A stretch of 64,000 nucleotides of DNA, taken from assembly GCF_009911595.1 (NCBI RefSeq), contig NZ_QWKG01000014.1, positions 1 through 64,000 on the forward strand, in the 5' to 3' direction. Positions 35,123-43,591 of this stretch are shown piece by piece. Each line of letters starts with the position of its first letter. The first letter of the stretch is position 1. The notes beneath the pieces are model-generated. The model ran no database searches and was not told where the DNA came from. It saw only the letters and a program-made list of their open reading frames with translations. The translations under genes were made by a program, and so were the position numbers. This stretch comes from Colidextribacter sp. OB.20 (lineage in GTDB: Bacteria > Bacillota > Clostridia > Oscillospirales > Oscillospiraceae).

Positions 35123-35460
35123 TCATAAAATGGCACCCTTGCCCCGGACACCCAAGCTATGAGATCAACCGATTGGCCCAAGTTCGTTCTGTAAAAACCG
35201 GAAAGCTGTTGACCCCGTATGATGATGGTTCCGGTTATTTGCGGGTGAAGCTGGATGGGGTGAATTGCCGGTTACATATCCTTGTGGCCCTGGCCTTCAT
35301 CCCTAACCCGGAAAACAAGCCGGTGGTGAACCACAAGCGGGGCAAAAAGCACGATTGCCGAGCGTCCCAACTGGAATGGGCCACTATTTCCGAAAACACG
35401 AAACACGCATGGGATCATGGATTGATTCAGCGGGGGGGGGTGAAAAGCCGTGGCCGGTGA
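35119..35460 (+). CDS. NUMOD4/HNH homing-type endonuclease
   Basis: 113 residues, TTG start. NUMOD4 region at the N-terminus (YEINRLAQVRSVKTGKLLTP), then HNH core LHILVALAFIPNP, VVNHKRGKKHD and LEWATISENTKHAW. Free-standing homing endonucleases often sit beside thymidylate synthase genes in phages. Its last codons are CGG GGG GGG GTG through a G9 run. Overlaps the next start by 11 bases. Confidence 0.85.
   Translation: MIIKWHPCPGHPSYEINRLAQVRSVKTGKLLTPYDDGSGYLRVKLDGVNCRLHILVALAFIPNPENKPVVNHKRGKKHDCRASQLEWATISENTKHAWDHGLIQRGGVKSRGR
35432..35440 (+). repeat. Poly-G run of 9 at the HNH/VRR-NUC junction
   Basis: G9 read in frame by the end of the HNH gene and 9 bases upstream of the GTG start of the next gene, where it replaces a normal ribosome site. 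Confidence 0.8.
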
Positions 35461-35908
35461 AAAGAACTTTGAAAACCGCCTGAAGCGGTGGTTAGAAAGT
35501 GTTGGGATTTATCCATTGGCCCACCCCAAGGATAAAATCACGGTTCACCCCTGTGGCTACTATGAAAAGCGTTGGGGTGGTGGCCGGTTCCAGAAAAGCG
35601 GCCTTCCTGATATGCGGATCGTGGTAAATGGGATCGCCTTGGAAGTGGAACTGAAGGACACCCACGGCACCCCTTCCGACCTTCAGAAGCGGAATGTCCA
35701 GCAAATCAACTATTCGGGCGGGCTGGCCTTCATCCTGTACCCGGAAGGCTTTGAAACCTTCAAAGACATTGTGAAAGGGGTGATAACGTGGCCTTGCGAC
35801 TGTCCCATAGCCGGGTTGATTGTTTCAACCGTTGCCCGTTCAAATACCAAATGCGATATGTTGACCGGATCGGAACGATCCCCAACACCGACCCGGACAA
35901 CGCCCTGA
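35450..35908 (+). CDS. VRR-NUC domain nuclease
   Basis: GTG start. PD-(D/E)xK fold visible: GLPDMRIVVNGIALEVELKD contains the catalytic D and ExE-K type residues, followed by QKRNVQQINYSG. VRR-NUC proteins act as structure-specific nucleases in repair and Holliday-junction processing. The reading frame overlaps the next gene by 121 bases, with a Cys-rich, out-of-character tail; the true C-terminus may be near 35780 if a base is miscalled. Confidence 0.8.
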   Translation: MAGEKNFENRLKRWLESVGIYPLAHPKDKITVHPCGYYEKRWGGGRFQKSGLPDMRIVVNGIALEVELKDTHGTPSDLQKRNVQQINYSGGLAFILYPEGFETFKDIVKGVITWPCDCPIAGLIVSTVARSNTKCDMLTGSERSPTPTRTTP

Positions 35909-37674
35909 TCTTGGGGACGGCCCTTCACACCGGGATTGAAGAAGGTGTGGCCCAGGCGTTGGAGTTCTACCAAAACAGTTTCCCGGTGCTGACCGATGAA
36001 CACATCAATGAAATGATCAAGCTGGAAGCCCTAATCCCCAAGGCGGCGGCGCTGTTGCCCCCCGGTGGCCGGTTTGAACTTCCCATTGGGAACGCTGACT
36101 TCATTGGGTTCATGGACTATTTGGCCCCGGTGTTCAAAGATACCTTTCTTGGGCTGAATTACTATGACCTGTACGATTTCAAGTATTCCAACAATTCCAA
36201 AAGCTACTTGGAAAGCGGGCAACTTCACGAATACAAGTATTGGTTTGAGTTGACCCACCCCAACTGTATAATCAGAAACCTTTATTTCCTCTTTGTCCCC
36301 AAGGTGAAGATCAGGCAAAAGGGAACGGAAACCCTGATTCAATTTCGTGACCGCCTGACTGAAGCCCTGGCCGATGCTACCCCTTGGGTGGAGCAAGTGC
36401 AGTATAACCCCCTGAAAGTGGTGGACTTCCTGACCGATGCCAAACACATTCTGGAAGCCACCGACTACCCCAAGAAACCAAATCACTTCTGTGGTTGGTG
36501 TGAATATGAAGAATTCTGTATGAAAGGATGGGACTATATGCTTCTTCCCGAAAACAAGCGGCGCACCCCGGACGCCACCAAGAAGAAAGTGGTGTGGGTG
36601 TACGGCGCACCCTTCAGCGGCAAGACCTTCTTTGCCAACAGCTTCCCCGATCCCCTGATGTTGAACACCGATGGCAACATCAAGTTCGTGGATGCCCCTT
36701 TTGTGTCCATTAAGGACACCGTGACCGTGGAGGGCCGGATCACCAAGCGCAAGCTGGCCTATGAGGTTTTCACGGAAGCCGTGGACGAACTGGAAAAGAA
36801 ACAGAACACCTTCAAAACCATTGTGGTTGACCTGCTGGAAGATGTTTATGAAGCGTGCCGGGTGTTTATCTGTGAGCGCCAAGGGTGGAAACACGAAAGT
36901 GATGATTCCTTCCGGGCATGGGACATGGTTCGTTCCGAGTTCCTGAACACCCTGAAGCGCCTTCTGAACCTGGACTATGAAAACATTGTCCTGATTTCCC
37001 ATGAGGATCGCACCCGTGACCTGACCCGCAAGGGCGGGGACAAGATCAGTTCCATCAAGCCCAACCTTCAGGATAAGGTTGCCAACAAGGTTGCCGGTAT
37101 GGTTGACCTTGTGGCCCGGATCGTGGCGGACGATAACGAACGGGTTCTGTCCTTCAAGGCTTCTGAAGTCATTTTCGGCGGGGGGCGGTTGACCGTCCAC
37201 AATAAGGAAATTCCCCTGGACTATGCCGCCTTCTGTGAAGTCTATGAGGAAGCCAACCAGAAAGCCACCAAGAAGCCCGCAGAAGCCCCCGGAGCCGAAC
37301 CCCAGGTAAACACCCCGCCCACCCCTGGAACCCCGCCCGCTGATCAGCCCAATGAACCCGCCCAGGACGGCGAAAAGGGAGAGGGTGACGGGAAGCCGGA
37401 AGCCGCTGATCCTGTCCAGCTTCCCACCTGTCCCGATGCGGAACGCATTTTCAGACAGCATGAGGAAAACCCGGATATTCCCCTTTGTCCGTCCATTGAT
37501 GCGGCGCACCGGTGCCACAAGGACGGCGGGCCGGAAAAGTGCCCTTTGTGGGATCGCCCCAAGCCGGAGGAAGAAGCCCCCATGATGGGCGTGAACACCA
37601 CCAAGCCGCAGACGGCGGAACCCCCCGCCCAGACCCCTACCCGGCGCACCCGGAGGAAGCGGGAAGAAAGCTGA
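35788..37674 (+). CDS. Cas4-like nuclease fused to a Sak4-like RecA-fold ATPase
   Basis: 628 residues, GTG start. N-terminal domain 1-245 is a Cas4/AddB-type nuclease: Cys12 and Cys16 (DCFNRCPFKY) plus CGWCEYEEFC near 233-243 form a Fe-S site, with the active-site YDLYDFK. The second domain begins near 265 with P-loop GAPFSGKTFF and has LLEDVY and LISHEDR as in Sak4-type single-strand annealing ATPases. A Pro-rich linker 490-545 and a short Cys-rich tail (CPDAERIF, CPLW) follow. The fusion joins resection and annealing in one protein. Confidence 0.85.
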   Translation: MALRLSHSRVDCFNRCPFKYQMRYVDRIGTIPNTDPDNALILGTALHTGIEEGVAQALEFYQNSFPVLTDEHINEMIKLEALIPKAAALLPPGGRFELPIGNADFIGFMDYLAPVFKDTFLGLNYYDLYDFKYSNNSKSYLESGQLHEYKYWFELTHPNCIIRNLYFLFVPKVKIRQKGTETLIQFRDRLTEALADATPWVEQVQYNPLKVVDFLTDAKHILEATDYPKKPNHFCGWCEYEEFCMKGWDYMLLPENKRRTPDATKKKVVWVYGAPFSGKTFFANSFPDPLMLNTDGNIKFVDAPFVSIKDTVTVEGRITKRKLAYEVFTEAVDELEKKQNTFKTIVVDLLEDVYEACRVFICERQGWKHESDDSFRAWDMVRSEFLNTLKRLLNLDYENIVLISHEDRTRDLTRKGGDKISSIKPNLQDKVANKVAGMVDLVARIVADDNERVLSFKASEVIFGGGRLTVHNKEIPLDYAAFCEVYEEANQKATKKPAEAPGAEPQVNTPPTPGTPPADQPNEPAQDGEKGEGDGKPEAADPVQLPTCPDAERIFRQHEENPDIPLCPSIDAAHRCHKDGGPEKCPLWDRPKPEEEAPMMGVNTTKPQTAEPPAQTPTRRTRRKREES

Positions 37675-38027
37675 TGAAAATTGATCCTTGCCCCGTGGTG
37701 GTTTCCCTGAAGGACGGTTCCAACCACACCTTGTTCAAGTTCCGGGATTTTCTGGACATGGTGGATCAGGAAATGGGTATGGATGCGGCAAAGTGGCTTG
37801 AAGCCCATGTGAACCGCCTGGAAGAAGCCGCTGATTATACCACGGCAAAAGTGGAAACCGATCTGACCGGCTATGAAGCAAGCCTGGAAAGCAATAGAAC
37901 AGCGTTCACGGATATTCAAGAGCAAGCCGCCACAATTATGGAGGTTTTGCAAGGCCCCCGGATGAACCGGCAAAGGATAACCCACGCAGTCCGAGAAATC
38001 GGAAAAATCATAGAAAATCAAATTTAA
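37674..38027 (+). CDS. Hypothetical replication-module protein
   Basis: 117 residues from ATG overlapping the previous stop (TGATG). Helical middle (ETDLTGYEASLESNRTAFTD). No family recognised. Position between Sak4-like and DUF669 genes suggests an accessory of recombination. Confidence 0.6.
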   Translation: MKIDPCPVVVSLKDGSNHTLFKFRDFLDMVDQEMGMDAAKWLEAHVNRLEEAADYTTAKVETDLTGYEASLESNRTAFTDIQEQAATIMEVLQGPRMNRQRITHAVREIGKIIENQI

Positions 38028-38041
38028 TGGAGGTACTTACA

Positions 38042-38506
38042 ATGGCAATCGACTTTGACAAGATCAACCGTTCTGTTGACCTGGAGGGTTTGCGGAAAGA
38101 CGTGGAAAACGCTTCCGAAAACGGCACCGGGGACTTCCCCACCATTCCGGCCGGCAAGTATGAAGTGGCCCTTGTGTCCCTGGAAATCAAGGGCACCAAG
38201 AAGGACAACCGCCCCATGCTGGCCGCTTCCTTCAAGATTCTGTCCGGCGAGTACAAGAACCAGCGCCTGTTCATGAACCGGGTGATCTACGGCACCAAGG
38301 ATGATGGCCGGATGATCAAGTCCGCCGTGGGATGGCTGAACACCCTGGACAGCGGCGTGGATGTAGCCTTCCAGGACTACAAGCAGTTTGCCGATCTGGT
38401 GATGGACGTGGCGGAAGCCATTGACGGCAAGATCGAATATGCCGTGGAGTATGACGATTCCCAGTTCAATTCCATCAAGATCACGGAAGTCTTTGACGCT
38501 AACTAA
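38042..38506 (+). CDS. DUF669 single-strand-binding-like protein
   Basis: 154 residues from ATG 38042 (GGAGGTACTTACA before it). FPTIPAGKYEVALVSLEIKG, RPMLAASFKILSGEYKN and the acidic C-terminus fit DUF669, an OB-fold family that replaces SSB in many phages beside Sak4 and helicase genes. It may bind exposed single strands during replication. Confidence 0.8.
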   Translation: MAIDFDKINRSVDLEGLRKDVENASENGTGDFPTIPAGKYEVALVSLEIKGTKKDNRPMLAASFKILSGEYKNQRLFMNRVIYGTKDDGRMIKSAVGWLNTLDSGVDVAFQDYKQFADLVMDVAEAIDGKIEYAVEYDDSQFNSIKITEVFDAN

Positions 38507-38512
38507 TCTTCA

Positions 38513-38592
38513 ACAGGCCGGGGGTGTGGGCGCAAGCCCCCCCCCCGGTTGGGCCTATGGTGAAGCCTTCCCGTGGCGGGCCTGTTTTCACT
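38513..38592 (+). terminator. Long hairpin with poly-C run after the DUF669 gene
   Basis: AACAGGCC pairs with GGCCTGTT at the outside; inside, CCGGGGG pairs with part of a C10 run (38537-38546), then TTTT follows. It sits between DUF669 and the polymerase gene, so it could reduce polymerase expression; stem strength depends on the run length. Confidence 0.55.
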
Positions 38593-38629
38593 AATTCACC
38601 GAAAATTATTACAGAAAGTGGGTGAATTG

Positions 38630-40453
38630 ATGGTTTTTTATGATTTTGAGGTTTTCAAGTATGATTGGCTTGTGGTTCTGATTGATATTTACGCCAAAAA
38701 GGAAACCGTGATTATCAACAATCCCGCCGAACTTCTTCAATTCTATGAAGCCCACAAGGGTGACATTTGGGTTGGTTACAACAGCCGGAACTATGACCAA
38801 TACATCCTGAAGGCTATTCTTTGCGGGTTTGACCCCAAGAAGGTGAATGATTGGATTATTTTGCAGGACAAACCCGGATATAGATTTTCCAGCCTGTTCC
38901 GTGATTATCCGGTGATCAACTATGACGTGATGCCCAACCCGCCAATCAGCCTGAAAGCCCTGGAAGCGTTCATGGGCCATTCCATCAAGGAAACGTCCGT
39001 TCCCTTTGACATTAACCGGCCCCTGACTGAAGAAGAATTGGCTGAAACAGTGAAGTATTGCCGCCATGACGTGGAAGAAACTGTGGAAGTCTGGTTACGG
39101 CGGAAGGAAGATGAATTCGATGCCCAAATGTCCCTTGTGAAAGCCTTCAACCTTCCCATTGGGGACATAGGACGTACCAAGGCCCAGCTATCCGCCAAAA
39201 TCCTTGGAGCCGTTCAGCGGGATCACAATGATGAATTTGAAATTGAGATTCCAAAAACCTTGCGGATTGAACGATATTCAAGCGTTTTGAACTTCTACAA
39301 GAACCCTTTGAACCGGGACTATTCCAAGACCCTTGCCCTGGATGTGGCCGGGGTTCCTCACGTCTTTGCATGGGGCGGGCTTCACGGGGCAATCCCCAAG
39401 TATTCCGGGGAAGGGTGGTATATCAATGTCGATGTGGCGAGTTATTACCCGTCCCTGATGCTGGAATACGGCTGGATCAGCCGCAACGTGAAAGACCCGG
39501 CCCGGTATGCGGAAATTTACCACACCCGCCTGAAGCTGAAGGCGGAAAAGAACCCCATGCAACAGCCCTATAAAATCGTTCTGAATTCCACCTATGGCGC
39601 TATGAAAGACCGCCACAACGCCCTATTTGATCCCCGGCAAGCCAACAATGTTTGTGTGGGCGGGCAGTTGCTTCTTCTGGATTTGATTGAACGATTGGAA
39701 GATCACTGTGACATTATCCAAAGCAACACCGATGGCATTTTGGTGAAGTTGCGCCGGTATGAAGATTATGACCTGATAGATGATATTTGTTGGGAGTGGG
39801 AAAAGCGTACCGGGATGCGCCTTGAATTCGATGAATTCCACAAGGTTTTTCAGAAGGACGTGAACAATTATTTGATTGTCCCGGAAGGCCCGCTGTTCGA
39901 TGAAAAGGGGAAGCCCCGGTGGAAATGCAAGGGGGCCTATGTGAAGAAGCTGTCTGATCTGGACTATGACCTTCCCATTGTGAACCGGGGGATCATTGAC
40001 TATTTTCTTCACGGCACCTTGCCGGAAGAAACCGTTGGAGCCTGTACCAGCTTGCGGGACTTTCAGAAGGTTGTGAAGGTTTCCAGCAAATACAAATATG
40101 CCCTGTATTCCCCCACTATCGTCTATCAGAAAATCCGGGACGAAAAGGGCCGGTCAAAGACCGTGAAACGCTTCTATGGTGGAGAAATCCAGAAAGATCA
40201 AACTTTCCGGGTGTTTGCTTCCACGGACACCCAAAAAGGCGGTTTGTTCAAAGTTTCCGGGAAGATCGTTCGGGGCCGGGAAAAGAACCCGGAACAGTTT
40301 GCCAATACCCCTGAACACTGTTTCTTCATCAATGACGATGTAACCGGGTTGCCGATCCCGGCAGAACTGGACAAGGGCTACTATATCAAGATGATCTATG
40401 ACCGGTTGGCAGATTTCGGCGTAACATTTGACACCTTGGGGGGGGGGCTTTAA
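38630..40453 (+). CDS. Family B-like phage DNA polymerase
   Basis: 607 residues from ATG 38630 (GTGGGTGA upstream). Exonuclease motifs: YDFEVF (Asp5, Glu7), GYNSRNYD and YCRHDVEETV. Polymerase motif A DVASYYPSL near 268, motif B LNSTYGAMKD, motif C SNTDGILV, in which Asn takes the place of the first Asp of DTD. The same variant is seen in some phage polymerases, so activity is still likely. Ends in LGGGL through a G9 run. It would copy the phage genome with the primase-helicase downstream. Confidence 0.9.
   Translation: MVFYDFEVFKYDWLVVLIDIYAKKETVIINNPAELLQFYEAHKGDIWVGYNSRNYDQYILKAILCGFDPKKVNDWIILQDKPGYRFSSLFRDYPVINYDVMPNPPISLKALEAFMGHSIKETSVPFDINRPLTEEELAETVKYCRHDVEETVEVWLRRKEDEFDAQMSLVKAFNLPIGDIGRTKAQLSAKILGAVQRDHNDEFEIEIPKTLRIERYSSVLNFYKNPLNRDYSKTLALDVAGVPHVFAWGGLHGAIPKYSGEGWYINVDVASYYPSLMLEYGWISRNVKDPARYAEIYHTRLKLKAEKNPMQQPYKIVLNSTYGAMKDRHNALFDPRQANNVCVGGQLLLLDLIERLEDHCDIIQSNTDGILVKLRRYEDYDLIDDICWEWEKRTGMRLEFDEFHKVFQKDVNNYLIVPEGPLFDEKGKPRWKCKGAYVKKLSDLDYDLPIVNRGIIDYFLHGTLPEETVGACTSLRDFQKVVKVSSKYKYALYSPTIVYQKIRDEKGRSKTVKRFYGGEIQKDQTFRVFASTDTQKGGLFKVSGKIVRGREKNPEQFANTPEHCFFINDDVTGLPIPAELDKGYYIKMIYDRLADFGVTFDTLGGGL
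40439..40447 (+). repeat. Poly-G run of 9 at the polymerase/primase junction
   Basis: G9 read in frame at the polymerase C-terminus and 9 bases upstream of the GTG start of the primase-helicase, in the same arrangement as at 35432. Confidence 0.8.
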
Positions 40454-40456
40454 GCC

Positions 40457-42346
40457 GTGGAATTGTTTAGGGGCTATGTCCTGACAAGGAATAAGGAGTG
40501 TTTAGAGAAATTCAAAGGTGTGAAACGCCTGAAAACCCTGGACGATGTGCGGGACGCTGATGAATTTGCCGCCATTCTTGGGGACGAAACCATTTTGATT
40601 GATGTGGACGATGGCCCAACGTCTGATATTCTGTTCAAAATGGTTCAAGACTTGGGCTTGAAGTGTAGAGTGTACGCCACCACCAGGGGAAAACACTTCT
40701 ACTTCAAGAACCCGGAAGGCACCGTGGAAAAAAGCTGGACAAAACAAACCCTTGCCGTGGGGATTACCACGGATGCCAAAGTGGGCCGGAACAACAGCTA
40801 TGCCATTATGCGCTTTAATGGCGTGGATCGGGCCATTCTGCTGGATTGCCCGGAAGATGAAATTCAGGAGATTCCCAAGTGGCTGACCCCGGTGAAAACC
40901 AATCAGGACTTCTTGACCATGGAAGCCGGGGATGGCAGGAACACGGCCCTATATACTTACATCCTGACCCTTCAAAGTGAGGATTTCACCAAGGAAGAAG
41001 CCCGTGAATGTATCAGACTGATCAACCGGTACGTCCTTCCTGATCCCCTGGACAGCCGGGAACTTGAAACCATTTTGAGGGACGATGCCTTCAAGAAGCC
41101 CATTTTCTTCAAGGAAAAGACGTTTTTACATGATAAATTCGGGAATTACATGAAGAACAACAACCATATTGTGAAGATCAATGGGCAGTTGCACATTTAC
41201 AAAGATGGGATTTACATTCCCGGAGCCGTCCCCCTGGAAGCGGCCATGATCAAACATATCCCGAACCTGAAGCGGGCGCAAAGATCGGAAGTCCTGTCCT
41301 ACCTTCAAATTTCCATTGAAGAAGAACTGAAGCCAACCAACCCCGCCCTGATCGCCTTCAGCAACGGCCTTTATGACTTGCGGGATGATACCTTCCACCC
41401 CTTCACGCCGGATGTGGTGATCACCAATAAAGTTCCCTGGCCCTACAACCCCGCCGCCTATTCGGAACTGCTGGATCACACCCTTGACCGGCTGGCCTGT
41501 AATGATGCGGAAGTCCGGGCACTTCTGGAAGAAATGGTTGGCTATTGTCTGTATCGCCGGAATGAGTTAGGCAAAGCCTTCATCCTGATTGGGGACAAAA
41601 GCAACGGCAAATCAACCTTCCTGTATATGGTGAACCAGCTTTTGGGGGATGCCAATATCGCTTCCCTTGATCTGAAGGAATTGGGGGACAGATTCAAGAC
41701 CGCTGAACTTTTTGGAAAACTTGCCAACATTGGTGATGATATTGGGGATGAATTTATTGCCAATGCGTCCACCTTCCGAAAGCTGGTGACGGGGGATCGG
41801 GTGAACGCCGAACGCAAAGGACAAGACCCGTTCGAGTTCAACAATTATTCAAAGTTCCTGTTCAGTGCCAACGCCATTCCCCGGATGAAGGATAAAACAG
41901 GAGCCGTTCAACGCCGGTTGGTGATCGTCCCCTTTGATGCCAAATTCACCCCGGATGATGCCGATTTCCGCCCCTACATCAAAGATGAACTGTGTGAACA
42001 GGAACCCATGGAATATCTGATCCGGTTGGGCCTGGAAGGGCTGAAGCGAGTGTTGCGGAACGCCAAATTCACCGTTTCCAAGCGGGTTGAAGGACAGCTT
42101 GAAGAATATGAGGAAAACAACAACCCAATCATTGGGTTTGTGGAAGAAGTTGGCCTGGATGCCATTGAAAACGAACCCACCAAGGATGTTTTCTTCAAGT
42201 ATAACGTCTATTGCAACAAAAACAACCTGAACCCGCTTTCAAACATTGAGTTTTCCCGGCAGATCACACGTCGATTCGGGTTTATCGTTAAGAACCAGCG
42301 CCGAAACGGCAAGCAAACCAAAATTTTTGTGAAGGAAGGTGGTTGA
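40457..42346 (+). CDS. P4-type primase-helicase
   Basis: 629 residues, GTG start. N-terminal primase-polymerase-like domain 1-190 (LIDVDDGP, RVYATTRGKHFYFK). SF3 helicase in the C-terminal half: Walker A GDKSNGKST near 378-386, B motif and the D5_N segment upstream. It unwinds and primes phage DNA. Sits after the DNA polymerase, separated by only 3 bases. Confidence 0.92.
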   Translation: MELFRGYVLTRNKECLEKFKGVKRLKTLDDVRDADEFAAILGDETILIDVDDGPTSDILFKMVQDLGLKCRVYATTRGKHFYFKNPEGTVEKSWTKQTLAVGITTDAKVGRNNSYAIMRFNGVDRAILLDCPEDEIQEIPKWLTPVKTNQDFLTMEAGDGRNTALYTYILTLQSEDFTKEEARECIRLINRYVLPDPLDSRELETILRDDAFKKPIFFKEKTFLHDKFGNYMKNNNHIVKINGQLHIYKDGIYIPGAVPLEAAMIKHIPNLKRAQRSEVLSYLQISIEEELKPTNPALIAFSNGLYDLRDDTFHPFTPDVVITNKVPWPYNPAAYSELLDHTLDRLACNDAEVRALLEEMVGYCLYRRNELGKAFILIGDKSNGKSTFLYMVNQLLGDANIASLDLKELGDRFKTAELFGKLANIGDDIGDEFIANASTFRKLVTGDRVNAERKGQDPFEFNNYSKFLFSANAIPRMKDKTGAVQRRLVIVPFDAKFTPDDADFRPYIKDELCEQEPMEYLIRLGLEGLKRVLRNAKFTVSKRVEGQLEEYEENNNPIIGFVEEVGLDAIENEPTKDVFFKYNVYCNKNNLNPLSNIEFSRQITRRFGFIVKNQRRNGKQTKIFVKEGG

Positions 42347-42347
42347 T

Positions 42348-42931
42348 TTGGCTGGTTCAAAGAAAGTATTCACAACCCTTGGGAGTTCCAATCATGCGGC
42401 GGATCAGCGGGAAACCTTTGACTACTACGCCACCGACCCAAAAGCCGTGGAAATGCTGTTGGAAATGGAAACTTTTGCCCCGGTGATATGGGAACCGGCC
42501 TGTGGTGAAGGGCACATTTCCAAGGTGCTTCAGGCCCACGGGCATGAAGTCATTTCCACTGATCTGATTTACCGGGGGTTTGGTGATCCTGAACCGCTGA
42601 ACTTCCTTGAAGAAACCCTGAACGATTTTGAAGGGGACATAATCACGAACCCGCCCTATTCTTCCGGGTTAGAGTTCGTCAAGCGGGCACTGGACAGCGT
42701 GCGGCCTGGAGGGAAAGTGGCTATGTTCCTGAAGGTTCAGTTCTTGGAAGGACAAAAACGGGGTGAGTTCTTCAGACAGCCCCCCCCCGAAAAGTTTACA
42801 TATCCCGTTCCCGGCTGTCCTGTGCCAAAAATGGAGACTTTGCCCGGTTCCCGGATAGCGCCATAGCCTATGCGTGGTATGTGTGGGAAAAAGGCTTCAC
42901 CGGTGATCCGGTGATTAAATGGTTTAACTGA
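42348..42931 (+). pseudogene. Adenine-type DNA methyltransferase, out of frame by one base at a poly-C run
   Basis: TTG start after GGAAGGTGG. SAM pocket WEPACGEGHIS near 48, catalytic NPPYS near 104. At C9 (42780-42788) the read frame becomes PPPEKFTYPV and stops at 42866. One extra C, or a -1 slip, gives RKVYISRSRLSCAKNGDF and then AIAYAWYVWEKGF, running to TGA 42931, a normal family ending of about 195 residues. The frame error is in the same direction as in the gene at 30208. Candidate phase-variable methyltransferase, frameshift site or sequencing error. Confidence 0.8.
42780..42788 (+). repeat. Poly-C run of 9 in the methyltransferase gene
   Basis: C9 in frame as three Pro codons; ten C would restore the conserved C-terminus. 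Confidence 0.85.
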
Positions 42932-42945
42932 AAGGATGGTGAACA

Positions 42946-43233
42946 ATGAACCTGATTGTTTCCAAAATTGGCCTTCCGGCCACGCTGGAACAGCTTGCAG
43001 AAGAAGCCGCCGAACTGTCCAAAGCGGCCCTGAAGGTGGCCCGTGTGATCCGGGGTGAAAACCCCACGCCGGTTGGTTACTGTGAAGCTGTGGACAACCT
43101 GAAGGAAGAAGTCGCTGATGTGCGGAATTGCCTGAAGGTTTTGTCTGATGATTTTGACCTGATCACGGATGCTGAAGAAGCGGCCAAACTGAACCGGTGG
43201 TTGGATCGCCTGAAAGCGGCGGGAAAGGGGTGA
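42946..43233 (+). CDS. MazG-like nucleotide pyrophosphohydrolase
   Basis: 95 residues. LEQLAEEAAELSKAALKVAR and NLKEEVADVRNCL carry the ExxE and ExxD metal residues of the all-alpha NTP-PPase fold. It may trim non-canonical dNTPs, fitting ThyX and the methyltransferase nearby. AAAGGATGG lies before ATG. Confidence 0.8.
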   Translation: MNLIVSKIGLPATLEQLAEEAAELSKAALKVARVIRGENPTPVGYCEAVDNLKEEVADVRNCLKVLSDDFDLITDAEEAAKLNRWLDRLKAAGKG

Positions 43234-43239
43234 TCCGGG

Positions 43240-43591
43240 ATGAACTTCAAAAAGTATAACGGGAAGATTTTTGGGGTTCAGTTGAACAAAAAATGAACAG
43301 CGGGCCTTGGATCAGGAAATCAACCGCCAAATCATTGAAAATGACCGCCGCTTTGACATGGACAAGGAAAGTTCTATTCTGTGGATGCTTCACGTTCACT
43401 TTGGGTTTGGCCCCAAGCGTCTGAAGAAGGCGTGGGAACTGTTTTATTCCGAAACGGTGAAGTTGCGAGAATATTACCAGATGGAACAGGAAGATGATGG
43501 ATGGTTGGCCCGCCAAAAGCTGAAAGAAATTGGCTGTGATATTGAACAGTGGTTCAAAGACTTTGAAGATGGAGGTGGAGCCGATGCCTAA
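43240..43591 (+). pseudogene. Hypothetical protein interrupted by a one-base frameshift
   Basis: ATG 43240 has AAAGGGGTGA upstream. The first 18 codons end in NKK at an A6 run and TGA (43294). Skipping one base gives EQRALDQEINRQIIENDRRF and then 94 more residues to 43591. The joined protein of about 116 residues is probably original. Possible +1 shift at a stop codon, or an indel. Product unknown. Confidence 0.6.
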
